NCBI GenBank assembly: GCA_021234535.1
Contig: CM037840.1
Span: forward strand, 1,797,801-1,861,800
Length of the DNA: 64,000 bases
Source of the DNA: Stichopus chloronotus
Lineage: Eukaryota; Echinodermata; Holothuroidea; Aspidochirotida; Stichopodidae
Direction: 5' to 3'
The position numbers were made by a program, and so were the translations under genes. Positions within the stretch are counted from its first letter, which is position 1; every line of letters starts with the position of its first letter. Positions 25,250 to 36,399 of the stretch are shown piece after piece. A model generated the notes under the pieces. It was not told the DNA's origin. It worked only from the letters and a program-made list of their open reading frames with translations, and ran no database searches.

Positions 25250-26950
25250 GACTGGTTGTCTCTTCTAAATCAAGACAGACTGGTGCATCAGAACAGCAGC
25301 TAGGGGATGTCATTGGTTGGAAACATGAACGAACCTGAAGAGGCAGAAGTCTAATTATTTTTTGACAACTAAATGAGACGTTCCTGGAAATGTCCCGAAA
25401 TAGCCATTTGAGAATTATTTTGCATATTTTAAACATAACATCTGAAATGTTATAATGTAATACGCAACACCGCACAAGATTTATTTTTCCGACGATTGCC
25501 AATGTTTTGTCAGTATGGACACCACCTTTGTTCTTGCAACATGCAGCAGACGACAAATAACAGATTGTGCTTATTTTTTAATCAGATATAAGCCTTGTAA
25601 TAGAAGTTGCCAATAACAATACAAAAGCCAGATTACTGACTGACCCCGGGCGGTCAGTAGATGTACCTCAAAGTCTTTCATCTCCTTCTAAATGACAGTT
25701 TCCTGGTTAGATCAACCAGGGAGTCAGAAACAACTCCCTGGGTCAACTTCCTAAACTCTCATGCGTTTCCTGGGTTTGTTATAAATACTCCCTTTTAATT
25801 TATGCTGTCTCGTTATGCCCAATCTACATACATTGCACAACGCTCAATGAAGTTACGTCTTTTTTGTCTGGGCCTTGCGCCTAACTCCATCATGGACTGG
25901 CGCCTCCTTCACACCATTTAGTGAAGGCCAATTTGTGGATGACCTCTATGGACGCCCAGGTGAATTAAATTTGAGCAGGCATTGCAAAAATATTTTAGTT
26001 TGGTAAAACATATAAAACATCAAACAATTTTCAAAGAAGTAAAAATACAAATTACTTGTAGAAGGAAATTATTGGCCCACCAAAGGAGACGGTGGGGTGG
26101 ATGATTCCCCGTCCCTAACGCCCCCCCCCCCGTCTCTTGGACAAATGACTGTTAATCATGTTTTTCACTCAAATCATTATTGTGATAAAAATATAGCAGT
26201 GATTGTGAATGACAAAGCAAATATATAATGGATTAAAACATGTACTTAGTTGCATTTATTTATATGGAAAGAAATCGGAGAAACAAAGGAAACTATTGCG
26301 GACAATTTCTCTGAAAATCAAAATAAAGATTTACACAAAAATCTTTGCTGTTTGGCTCTCGTGAGTCGTTAAATGCCTAGACTTTCCCTCGATTTCATGT
26401 TCGCCTGAGACAGTGTATATATTTATACGTAAAATAGGTTTATAAAGTTTACATCTGTTGCAATTTGTTGCCCTCCTCATTGTTTTTATTCGTCGGGGAT
26501 AGCTATATGTTTGCCCTCCAACATTTTCTTTGGTGGCGCAATTTTTCCCGGCCTGCCTCCCCGCGATCGATCCCTTGGTATAATAAATCAGAAACTTTTT
26601 CGCCACGCTATAGTTAGGACGCCCAATAAATTTCTTGGTTTTAGTTATCATTCCCCAGACGTCATTCTGAGTTTATCTATGGTCCACATAGGCTACCGTA
26701 CGTATTTACTTACATAAGCTGAGTCAAACGACACTGGTTGTGTTTCTAAATTTAAAAATTAAAACTTTGTTTCATTTAGTTTTACAGAATATCGAAAGCC
26801 GCTCAGTTTCCGGTGTTTACCAAGTTTATAAACCTTTATTTATTCCCTTCAGCAGTCAGTGTGGACAATAAAAACATTAGAAATGGGTTGCGCAAGTCCT
26901 GTTACTTTAACAGATTTGGCAAGAATTATGGGATTGGTTGATTAATGGGT

Positions 26951-27300
26951 GGCAACGATTTGCATACAGACTATATGATTCTGATTGGTCAACGTCATCA
27001 CCTATCCCGAGATCCATTGCGGTTCGACGTGGTTGCTAAGCGTCGTTAACCACGAGACCGACACTGTCAATCGACGTGTAGTTCAAGTGTCAACATATCT
27101 TTGTAACGATGTAGGCTTGTGTCACCGATTGTACCGTCTCCGTTCCTTGCTCTTCCCTGTCATCTTCATCGTAGATTTTATCACCATTCAATCATCGTTG
27201 TCAACTGATCCTCATTCATTTCTGTGTGCCAGTCAAATCATAAAGTAAATGAAACTCTGATCGTAAAATCAAATCGGATCTTTCTCTCTGATGGACTTTT
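26951..27300. promoter_or_regulatory. Highly conserved non-coding block with promoter-like motifs
   Basis: Compared with 60,541-60,890 I count five differences in 350 bp, far fewer than in neighbouring parts of the duplication. The left end holds ATTTGCAT (octamer motif, 26,958-26,965) and an inverted CCAAT (GATTGGTC, 26,983), with another GATTGG 48 bp upstream. The open frame through it (87 codons) is not a conserved protein: all three differences checked in that frame change the amino acid. Regulatory sequence, a non-coding transcript or local gene conversion are all possible. Confidence 0.45.
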
Positions 27301-27536
27301 AATTCTGTTAAAAGTCCATCTCTCTCTACGACGTCTCTCTCTACTGTAACGTTTGCGATATTCGCCGCAGGGGCTGTCATACCACGACTGTAACCCCCCC
27401 CCCCCAAAAAAAAAAGAAGTCAACTGTAACATAGCAATAGATGTACGTATTATTTGGGAGCGGTGGGTGTAAATTTTCGAGGAATGGGGGTGTCCTTAGT
27501 TAATAATAAGAAAATGACGTCATAAATAATAGAAGG

Positions 27537-27981
27537 TTAAAGGGGAAATCAGGGTTTATTTTCACAATTTATTTCACTGCAATTCCCCACCGGTATCGTA
27601 CAATGACTTATAACTGACAAATATGATCAAGATTATCTCAAACCTAGTGGACAATTTCGAGAACGAGTCAAATTCAAATTCAAATGCACGAACAGCATGG
27701 AAACCCTTAACATTCGGTTATGTTTATTCATTTAACATCATCTCAGTCTTACGCTGTGATTGGTCATTGTATAGAGGAGGCTGTCTTGTCTTGTACATGA
27801 ACGTTTATTTTTGTACCCGACAAATATTAAGAGTTCTCATTCAACGGTAATAAACGCAATAATGACCGTTTCTACCTTCAAACACCTCCCCAGCGTCTCT
27901 TTATTTCGGTGAACAATCAGTATAGAAATAAAAACAGACTAAAGGTGAATTTTCTCCGTCAAACCCTGATTTCTCCTTTAA
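27537..27981. mobile_element. 437 bp MITE with TTAA target duplication
   Basis: The element occupies 27,541-27,977. The left end AGGGGAAATCAGGGTTT and the right end AAACCCTGATTTCTCCT are inverted repeats matching at 16 of 17 positions. TTAA flanks both sides (27,537-27,540 and 27,978-27,981). The duplicated locus has the uninterrupted site GGTTAAGCTACAG at 61,115-61,127 with a single TTAA, so this is an insertion here rather than a loss there. TTAA duplication is the hallmark of piggyBac-type transposition. The interior codes for nothing recognisable, so it is non-autonomous. Confidence 0.9.
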
Positions 27982-28396
27982 GCTACAGTTGTAAGTAAGA
28001 TATTTTACCACGCACCTATAAAACCTGGTACATCGATGTTGTTGGTGTCGCCGTAATTTGCAAGCAATATTAGAATTAGGAGAATGCGCACTTGTGCGCA
28101 CATATGCTGTCGATTTAAAAAAAACAATTATAAATTCTGCCAAAGTTTTATTTCTGCTCAAAAAACAATTCTAAATTCTGCCAAAGTTATAAATTAAAAT
28201 TATAAAAATATAAATAAATACCTAAATCACTATAAGTAGCGCTTGAATATTGAGAGGATCGTGTAGGTTTAAAATGATTTTAAAACTTAAAGTCATTAAA
28301 TTTAAAAGTGATGGAGGGAAGGCTTGGCATCCCACAATCATAATATGGTTTTGAAAAATGCAGGTAGTAAAATGATGCTGGGGTGGCGTTCCGTTT

Positions 28397-28601
28397 TAAA
28401 GTCCCGTGGGTGTGAGGGGGGTACCTGCTCAAGCTCCGCAAGGAGCTCCTTCAAGATACGTAGAAGGATAAATACGTATATGGTGAGAATATAAATTTAA
28501 TAATTTATTTTGTTGACATATAAGTTGAGTGAATGGTCGGTAATATTTCAATTTCTGAGGTGAAAAAATGGACGGGTGATGGGAGGCTGAAAAGGCGTTT
28601 T
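28397..28601. mobile_element. About 205 bp copy-1-specific insertion
   Basis: Copy 2 reads GGCGTTCCGTTTGGAGTGACATTCC (two parts joined near 61,719), whereas here the two halves are separated by about 205 bp. The insert begins near TAAAGTCCCGTGGG and ends near AAAAGGCGTTTT. A partial repetition of GGCGTT...TTTT at both ends could be a target duplication. I see no clear terminal inverted repeat. Confidence 0.5.
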
Positions 28602-29214
28602 GAGTGGCATTCCTCTATCCTGTCGACAATTGTAATTGACGTCACAGAGCTTCATGATGAGCTTCATGATGTTTTCTGTTTTCTGTTTTAGGTCACAAAC
28701 GTGGAGGCGGTGGGCGGTTGTGTTAGTTTTCCATTGCTCATTCCCCTCTGTCGTTAGTCCCATGCTAACCGTTACTAATGTCATACATTCCATACTAAAA
28801 GTACACTGGAAATGACACGGGAAACCACCAAAGGATCAAAATAAGGTAGGTGATATTTAACTCTGTCATTAGATCTACATTTTTGGCTTCGATGGAATCG
28901 TATAATATTTGTAATTATTATGATGTGACTGAATGAGTTAGTATGTATATGAGTATAACAATTAAGGTTGTCACAATTTCCTCATGGACGATAAGTTTGA
29001 TTAACTTGAAACATTGTCGGAGGGTTCCGAGGAAAGTGATGTGGGGGTTGATTGATTACGTCATAAATCAAAGGTCACAGGTATGAAAATGAAAAAAAAG
29101 ATAAAACACACACACAAATTTATAGCTTTGTCTCCATAGTGTTAATGTTCAAGGAATATATGAAATTAGACTGTATGTAAAAAAGACAATGCAGAAACGT
29201 TTGAAACCAAAAAA

Positions 29215-29335
29215 TGAAATCAAAAGGTCACGAAGCGAAAGATCAAATCGGTAAACCTCGTGATAAAGTGGGTCACAATCTCACCCTAGTGTCTTATGAT
29301 GACGTTTAGCTTCAGGATCTTTGATTCCACTCACA
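29215..29335. other. Second near-invariant non-coding block in the TRIM 3' flank
   Basis: About 121 bp match 62,341-62,461 with one clear difference (CAGG versus CCGG), although flanking sequence has substitutions and indels. It includes two AGGTCA/GGTCAC-type segments and a TGATGACG segment. It lies about 1.3 kb downstream of the TRIM stop codon and is not coding. Confidence 0.5.
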
Positions 29336-30505
29336 ATACCTCACATCATCAAAAAAAGAAGAAGAAATAAGCACTAAAAGAGTAAAACAAGTGAAAATAA
29401 AATACAAAAGATAATTATGAAAATTGTCTAACTCAATGACTCGATGGACAAAAAAGTCATTGGAATTGTTTCTACCAAGAATTGAATGAATAGATCACCC
29501 CTTCCCCTGTAGTCTACTGTACAGTATCACCGAAACGTATATCGCTTAATAAGAGTAACAACAATTTATGATTACCTGCTGATTTTTTTTGCTTTGACTT
29601 AACTGAAGGTTGTCCCTTTATTTGTTACAAATCTAATGTCTGCATCTACTCTTGGCAATGGTGGCCACAATCAAGGACTTTAACTTAACAAAATATATGT
29701 ATGCTTTATTTGCATAATTTATATTCAATGACGTCGAAACAAAAATAACATTATAGTTCAAATGTGAATGGTGAGTGATTAACCTAATCAGAGTTATAAC
29801 CTCAAAATGTACGATACAGCAAGTTATTGTATCCTCCCTGGCTATACAATGCGGTTCTTACTGAGTAATGGTCTTTTTCTTCTCTTAAGATTTAAACTCT
29901 ACCGAATAGGAGAACTGAATGTAAATATTGACATCTTAACACTTATTCATTAAATTGAAGAAAGGTATTTGAACAATTAAATGTAAAAGGACTAATTCTG
30001 TCTTTCTGAGGGGAAACTTTCGGTTAAGTAACTGGAAACTGCCACTGACTTTCAATGGTGAACTTGTTGGTACCAGTCATAACTAGCTGGAACCACTGAG
30101 TTACCAGTTTCCAGTTGCTGAACTGGAATTTCCTCATGGCTTCAATCTGGTGACGAAAAAGTCAGTAGACTGATCGGTTTTGGTATTATTGTTTCTCAGT
30201 TCTAGAGCCAATTAGTAACATAAGAAAATAAGCAGAGGTTTAATATGGTAACTTCTATGAAGGAACACCGACACACATGTAGAAGAGTGCTTACATAATG
30301 GAATACACTTTAAGACGAAACCCCGATGACAGATGGTACATAAGTCAATACATTAATCAAATGGAAGCGTATGTTTCCCTATACAGCACAATTAATACAA
30401 ATTAATGAAAGCAAAAATATTTTTGTCGAACGTTCTAACGTTTGAATGTAACTCGTAACTCCCAATGTATATACGACCTCACCATGCAGTATTCATTTAC
30501 TTCGC

Positions 30506-30511
30506 TTTATT
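30506..30511 (-). terminator. Poly(A) signal of the TRIM gene
   Basis: AATAAA on the minus strand, about 165 bases downstream of the TRIM stop. The third copy has the same hexamer at the equivalent place (63,657-63,662). In the pseudogene flank the corresponding sequence is degraded. Confidence 0.6.
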
Positions 30512-30674
30512 CTTGATGATAGAGAAATTATATTTCTTCAATTATAAGGGTACTATGGAGCTTAATTAAATATAACAATGGCAAAGAAACGCCAATAAGA
30601 CGAGACAGTGAGTATTCATTGAAAAGTTATTTGTCCTTTTCCTCCTTAATGATCCACCCGTAGGCTACCAATGC

Positions 30675-32897
30675 CTACGTCACTGTAATATTGTACTCAT
30701 AGATCTTTCCTGAATTTTCTGTTGCTATTAAAAGCTTCTCAGATCCGTCCACCTCTACAGTGGTCAAGCAATTAGCATCTTCATCTACTTTTCTCGTTGT
30801 TAATAAGTACCGGCCATCTTGGCTGTAATGAACTAGCTGGGTATATTGTCCTCCTGGTATTTCTATTCTCCACAACATGTAGATGAAGTCGTTCTTGTCT
30901 ATACACACACTCAGTGGTCCCATGTTACTCCCAGCAAGATCTGGTTTGTTGAATTCATACATCAACTTACTCTCAGATCCCTCCATGGTTACTGCATACG
31001 CTCTCTTACCGAGGTAGTCGCAGACTAGAAGTGTACCTGCACCTTGTACAGCGATACCATCCACTCCAGTGATTACATTCGGTAGTGTTATGGTGTGAAT
31101 ATAATTCAGCTGACCATCGAATACATACACAAATCTGCTGTAAGTACCAACAATGATGTGATTAGTGGCAAGATCGATAGTCACGGACCACACAAGGCGA
31201 TCAGGTGACCATTCACGGATGACGTCACTAATGTACTTCCTATTATACAAACTGTCACGAACATCATAAATACCAATTTCATCTGGTGAACAAGCTGTTG
31301 CAACTTTGAAATCTGATAAATAACAACAGTATCGACGAAGAGGTAGTGAAGAGTTTGTCTCCCTCATAATTTTATCCTGACGTGGTATTCTTCCCTTTCG
31401 ATCAACGACAGTAATGTGTGAGTACCTCTTGGTGAAAGTAAGTAGCTCACGTGGAAGAGAACCACAGATGACGATGTTACCATTCCTGCTACTCGCTATT
31501 CCATTGATGCTCCCATACATTCCTTTTAGTGCCTCGATATGAACAACAGACGGTTCCCGTTCACTTATCGTCACGTCGACAACTACGTTGGACATGTCCC
31601 TGATATGAATATCTGACAAAGAGTCCAATTGTGGATATTCCTTCTTCATTTCTTCTTTCAGAGGTTCACATGCTGCCCTTATATCAGGGATACACTGGAC
31701 CTGTGCCCACTCGTCCTTGGTTGCCAAAATAGAAGAAGCAATTTCTGTCAAATTCTCGTACCTTTCAATAACTTGATCGCAATTGTCTGATATTTTTGCC
31801 AGTTCCTTTTCATGACTCTCTGTGAGAAAGTCTTTTGATTCTGTCAAGGTCTTAAAAGTGATACTTAAACTTTCTAGTTTTCTGCTCAGCTCATCTTCAA
31901 TTTTTTCACAACTGTCTTTAAAGTGTTGACATTCTCTGTTATATTTTCTCTCAGTATTTTTCCTAATTTTATCATACTTTTTATTTAATTTGTACAATTC
32001 TTTTTCATAATTGATATTCGTCATCTGTTCCTCATCTTTCCGTCTCTTCTCTATGTCTGTTAAGCCTTGATCTTTTTTATTTCTGTGTTCTTCAAGTTTA
32101 TGCTTGATTTCGTTGACTTGATGTTTGTGCTGATTGATCAATGTATCTGTCTTTTTGGCGGCATTTTCATTTAGCTTTTGCTTGGTTGCTTCAACCTTCT
32201 TAGGTAACTCGTATAATTTACTTTTAAGGTTCTCTAATTCTGCAATTTTGGTTTCCAAGAATTCTTTTTCAGTCTTTGCTAATTCAGTGACGTCATGCAG
32301 GTCATGACCTTTGTGTTTACCGTATATACAAATCATACAAATTGGTTCATTTATACAAGTACTGCAGCATAATTTGGAGTTCTCCTCTAAATGTGTCCGA
32401 CATCTTGGATCCTCTGTTAGTGTTGACAACTTTACCAATGTTATGTTCCTATCATCAACTTTATCCAATTTGAGAGTACGAGATTTGTGATCGCGGGTAA
32501 AGATTTTACTGTTGATGTGAACGTTGTAACATTGTTCGCATAAGAAATCTTTGCACTTGAAGCAATATGCCGAAGCATTTTTGTCCTTGGAACAACTCAC
32601 ACATTCCTTTAACTCATTATTTTCAAATGTTTTTTGCAGTTGAATAAACTCAACAACACTTTTCATATGAAAATCAGTCTTAAACCCGTCAATTCCATTA
32701 TCTGGTACAGCGCATTGCTGTTTGCACATTGGACATAAGATAGTTCCATCAAGACTTCCATTTACCACTGATTGCAGGCATTTCCTACAGTATCGATGGA
32801 GACATGGTAATAATTTTGGCTCTTGAAATATTTCCAAGCAAACGGAACAGAGAAAGAAGTTCTCTTCCATGTCTGCTAGAGGAGTTGATGAAGCCAT
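30675..32897 (-). CDS. TRIM-family E3 ubiquitin ligase, RING-B-box-coiled coil-NHL-like propeller
   Basis: A single-exon, 740-residue protein and the only clearly intact gene here. Residues 17-58 form a C3HC4 RING (C17, C20, C32, H34, C37, C40, C55, C58), which in this family recruits a ubiquitin-conjugating enzyme. Residues 99-137 are B-box 1 (C99, C102, C112, C115, C120, C123, H127, H137). Residues 166-201 are B-box 2 (C166, H169, C178, C181, C187, C190, H195, H198). A charged coiled coil covers about 205-400 and should drive dimerisation. Residues about 440-740 form a repeated beta-sheet region like the NHL propeller of TRIM2/3/71 proteins, probably the substrate- or RNA-binding part. The start is ATG at 32,897, matching the pseudogene start. 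A strong splice acceptor lies 44 bases upstream, so a 5' untranslated exon is likely. Substrate and role (immunity or development) cannot be read from the sequence. Confidence 0.95.
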   Translation of the reverse strand: MASSTPLADMEENFFLCSVCLEIFQEPKLLPCLHRYCRKCLQSVVNGSLDGTILCPMCKQQCAVPDNGIDGFKTDFHMKSVVEFIQLQKTFENNELKECVSCSKDKNASAYCFKCKDFLCEQCYNVHINSKIFTRDHKSRTLKLDKVDDRNITLVKLSTLTEDPRCRTHLEENSKLCCSTCINEPICMICIYGKHKGHDLHDVTELAKTEKEFLETKIAELENLKSKLYELPKKVEATKQKLNENAAKKTDTLINQHKHQVNEIKHKLEEHRNKKDQGLTDIEKRRKDEEQMTNINYEKELYKLNKKYDKIRKNTERKYNRECQHFKDSCEKIEDELSRKLESLSITFKTLTESKDFLTESHEKELAKISDNCDQVIERYENLTEIASSILATKDEWAQVQCIPDIRAACEPLKEEMKKEYPQLDSLSDIHIRDMSNVVVDVTISEREPSVVHIEALKGMYGSINGIASSRNGNIVICGSLPRELLTFTKRYSHITVVDRKGRIPRQDKIMRETNSSLPLRRYCCYLSDFKVATACSPDEIGIYDVRDSLYNRKYISDVIREWSPDRLVWSVTIDLATNHIIVGTYSRFVYVFDGQLNYIHTITLPNVITGVDGIAVQGAGTLLVCDYLGKRAYAVTMEGSESKLMYEFNKPDLAGSNMGPLSVCIDKNDFIYMLWRIEIPGGQYTQLVHYSQDGRYLLTTRKVDEDANCLTTVEVDGSEKLLIATENSGKIYEYNITVT

Positions 32898-32940
32898 TGG
32901 GAAGAGTAGCCTATGAGATTTTAGAACAGTGGATCAAAAA

Positions 32941-33152
32941 CTGTAAAAACAAACAACAATATGATCGTTACACAAGTCTTGAATACTATGAAACGCCTAA
33001 AGAATCACATTTTATGATGATGTAAAAATATATGATGATGTAAATGATAATGTAAAAATGTAGGCCTAAGATGATGTACGAAAAACTTAAGATGTACATG
33101 AAAACATGTATGATGATGTACAAAACGCATACGATTATGTACTGAAACTTAC
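32941..33152 (-). other. Candidate 5' UTR intron of the TRIM gene
   Basis: On the minus strand the acceptor TTGTTGTTTGTTTTTACAG ends at 32,941, with a long pyrimidine tract. A matching donor CATG|GTAAGTTTC has its GT at 33,152-33,151, giving an intron of about 212 bp. A second donor-like GTAAGT lies about 18 bp upstream. The intron would consist largely of GATGATGTA-type repeat. Inferred from splice consensus only. Confidence 0.4.
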
Positions 33153-33190
33153 CATGATGAAAAAACTTACAATGATGAATATTGATGATC
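33010..33190. repeat. GATGATGTA-type minisatellite upstream of TRIM
   Basis: Irregular repetition of ATGATGTA(A/C)AAA-like units of about 15-20 bp between the TRIM coding exon and its presumed 5' end. Confidence 0.7.
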
Positions 33191-34150
33191 ACTATGTGAT
33201 GATACGTTCGGAAAAAAAAGAAGCGTCATCATTGAAGAAAATGCGCTCTCTCGTATGGTTTCGTCTAATGGGGTTTACCTTTTTTCAACATTTTATTTTT
33301 TTCTTATGATATCATTGTGTAATGTAACGACTTTGAGATTAAAAAATAAAGAAATTATAGACCAAGTGGGTCGTTTTGTTGGTACTTTTCCTCAGTGTGA
33401 CTAAAATCAAACGGTTTTTATGTTTGTCAAACCTAGATTATTGCCCCTATGTTGTTGTAAAGATTTCATTTCTGTCCCCGCTCCAAGTAACATTGCAGCA
33501 GATTTGCAAGGGCTTATTGAAGAAGTTTGGTTATGGCCACCCTCGTGACAATCTCTAGCCACAACGTTTATAGGTACATTGCTTTTATTGTGCATGCACC
33601 TACACAGGCCTGTATGGCTTAATAAATAAACTTCTGTAGGTCTATGTTGAAGAAAAGTATTGTTAACAAAATGGCAAATTTTGGTAACGTTTGTCTATAT
33701 GCAGGCCCGGCACTGCTAGGGAACTCCTGCCTGGAATGTGTGTGAATATACCTCGTGAAATCTACGGTACTTTGCGTATATTTCCCTGCACTCACTCAAT
33801 TCCCATCCATGTTATCGTAATTCCTCAATGTCTATATATTTTTATCTCATCGCCCTATAGGGGCTAGATGAGATATTGTAGTCACTTGTCTAGTGGAGCT
33901 ATATATTGCACTGTGCACCCATGGAGAATGGTTGCCATGGAAATGCTTGGAGTGGGTGAGTAGCGACACCCCAAGGGTACCCCATGGTAGAGTGAACTTG
34001 GTACAGGAGGGTCCTGTTAGGTGGTATAAATGAAAACGTGTCCGTGCCAATGTGTATGCGTGTGGGTGTGACGGTGTGCGTGAGGGTGCGTGTGTGTGTG
34101 CGTCGAAACTTGGTAAGGTTGTGCTTGATGCCAATACCTGCAAGATGTAT
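33191..34150. other. Unassigned spacer, with a GT-rich stretch
   Basis: No gene is supported. An AATAAA (AAAAAATAAAGAAATTATAG, near 33,343) could end a + strand transcript, but no coding region is visible before it. A GTG-rich simple stretch lies at 34,040-34,110. Confidence 0.4.
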
Positions 34151-34154
34151 TAGT

Positions 34155-34620
34155 TGTACGGTAAATCGAGTCAAATTTGCTGATTTTTGAAAAAAAAAAA
34201 CTATTTTGCCCCAAAATTGCTATTTCCAGCACATCTTGAGAAGTATTTGCGCATTTAACGCAAAATTTTGCAAAAACTTACCTGAGAATCAAAAATTTCA
34301 AGGCATATCACTTTTGTAGCAAAGAGAGTGAAATTTGCTGATTTTTTAGAAAAAAAGCCAATTTTGTCCCAAAATTTGTATTTCCAGCATATCCTGAGAA
34401 CTATTAGATCAATAAACTTACAGTTCAAGTTGTAAGTACTTACCCGAGAACACATTGTTCAACATAATATTACTGTAATGGTAAATCGAGTCAAATTTGC
34501 TGATTTTTGGAAAAAAAAAGAAGCCAATTTTGCCCCAAAATTGCTATTTCCAGCATTTCTTGAGAACTATTAAACCAATTAACTTCAAGTTTTGTAAGTA
34601 CTTAGGCATAAACTATTACA
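34155..34620. repeat. Tandem repeat, period about 160 bp, nearly three copies
   Basis: The unit starts GTAAATCGAGTCAAATTTGC, followed by a poly-A stretch, TTTTGCCCCAAAATTG, CTATTTCCAGCA and TGAGAACTATTA. Copies start near 34,161, 34,320 and 34,481. The middle copy is the most divergent. Confidence 0.85.
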
Positions 34621-36239
34621 AATTCCCATGTGCAGGCCCTATATTGAAATCAATGTGCATGTTGGCGATAAGATATGCAACTCCGTGGATTGCCCTCTTG
34701 TTTTTCATGTGTCCAATGTATACGATTACGAGTGTCAGTATTCAACAAACGTTTACTCCTTAACGACGGATCATTTGGGTCGGGACTCCGTGTCACATTT
34801 GATTTTCATCATGGCAACTTAGGTCTATTTTGTAATCAACGGGTATAGGGGCTTTTACACGCCAGTGGAACGTATGTAGGCCTGTAGTATTATACTCACA
34901 CGTACGGAGGGTAAATTCTTCACCCTAAAATTTTGAATTTACAAGTATTATCTTAGATACCACACATGAAAGGTCGACCAAAAGCAATAAACTTCATTCT
35001 TTTCTTACAATTACGATAACATGAATGGTCATTGAGTCGGCACTAGAGGTGAAACACCAAGTTACATATGAACGATTTTTTTCCCCTTTCGACATATACA
35101 TAGGTAGGTACACAATTAACGCAAGGTGCATATCCTATAGTTTCGCTAGAGATCTGTCGCGAGAGAGTGGCCATACCCTAACATCGTCAATAAGCTCTCG
35201 CAAATCTGTAACAATGTATGGAACGCCGAATGTACATGTACTATCAACAGTGCGCATGCGTGCATACCCTGTTTTACGAACGAAACACGTAACCGCGAAA
35301 CAGTAGACAAACGACAACAGTACACACAAGTGGAGACAATGGGCACAAACCAAATCATTAGACAAAAACGAACCACTTGACACAACCAAATGATTAAACA
35401 CAAACGACAACATTAGACAATTGTTGTATTGTTACAATACAACATATAAGGACTTGCGGTTCCTGTTTTTAAACTGTGCAAGCTTACGAAGTTACGGCAG
35501 GCAGCGCTCTGTCACAACAATACCAAAGCATGTGGCAAAGGCTACCCACTTTATTAGAACTGAAATCGTTTCCTTACCAGGTTCTGGTAGTCCTCTCTTA
35601 CTTCAGTCAACGTATTACACTGTTGATACTGTTAGATGCAAAACTATAAGTTTCACTTCTTTTATTTCAACTTTTAGCTAAGGTAATGAAATGTTCGCCT
35701 TCGGCGTGTCTTTCAACGCGTTGTGTGTCATGTACGTGTTTGGCAGTGTACATGTATATTCAATAACAGGAAGTCCCAGGAATGGTGAGCGGGATTACAA
35801 CACATCGGGGGATTCCCTTTGCAACACGAAGTCCCATACAACAATTACTCTAAGCCGTCGACTCACTTTTTAAACCGCAGTACTTCCAGTATATCAGATC
35901 GGGTATTTCACACTCAGTGCGGTAACAAAGTCTTGGTGGTGGGGGGGGGGGGGGGGAGGAGGTCGCAAATGATAAATACAAAAAGAAACAGAAAAATGAT
36001 AGGACAACAAAGAACGAGTAAAAATTGAAGAAGTCCTAATTTAAAGGAAAATGCCAACTTGAGTAACTGCTTTCAGCTTTAGTCGACGACTTGTTGATGG
36101 TGTTACCGATATTCAATCTTCAGATTTCAAACAAGTATTTCTGTCTTCAACAGTACAAGTTAATGTTTTTGAACTGTGATGTTAGTGCAAGATATAAGTA
36201 TAACATATAGCTATGTAACCACTTCTCTTCTTGCTCTAG
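34621..36239. other. Unassigned spacer with a run of 16 G
   Basis: No supported gene. A run of 16 G lies at 35,941-35,956. An 86-codon + strand frame (35,421-35,681) contains the segment SLPGSGSPLLLQ, faintly like a nucleotide-binding loop, but nothing else supports it. Confidence 0.35.
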
Positions 36240-36335
36240 TCTCTCTGCAATATATCGAACTGAATCAGTTGCGTAGGGCTAATTTACGTCACTCCAAGAG
36301 TGGTCACCAATGCTTACATTCTTTGAAAGCATGTG
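36240..36335 (+). CDS. Candidate internal coding exon, 96 nt, unknown protein
   Basis: Bounded by a strong acceptor (TTCTCTTCTTGCTCTAG, ending at 36,239) and a strong donor (GCATGTG|GTGAGTG, GT at 36,336). The length is a multiple of three and only one frame (phase 1-1) is open: SLQYIELNQL...GHQCLHSLKAC. The other two frames contain stops. I do not recognise the protein. It could belong to a + strand gene that includes the sulfotransferase-like segments beginning at 40,981, but the order of motifs does not prove this. Confidence 0.35.
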
Positions 36336-36399
36336 GTGAGTGTCATCTCAGCTTTTGGTTATTTATACTTCCAAGTATGTAATAAAATAATATCTCCGT

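Larger units (their letters stand above)
25246..30674. repeat. Segmental duplication copy 1 (partner 58,214-63,828)
   Basis: Direct-orientation homology to 58,214-63,828 begins at AACGACTGGTTGTCTCTTC, immediately at the end of the foldback arm, and runs through the 3' flank into the TRIM gene. Divergence is visible by eye in most parts, but two blocks are almost unchanged (26,951-27,300 and 29,215-29,335). Copy-specific indels: about 205 bp present here near 26,661-26,865, the TTAA element at 27,541-27,977 and about 205 bp at 28,397-28,601; about 0.9 kb present only in copy 2 at 59,190-60,085. I see no protein gene in this stretch: the open frames seen in both copies do not keep their amino acids. 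Confidence 0.9.

Noticed and set aside
26985..27248. 87-codon frame present in both duplicated copies
   Set aside because: It starts with TTG, not ATG, and the differences checked between copies are amino-acid changing; the DNA is conserved for some other reason.
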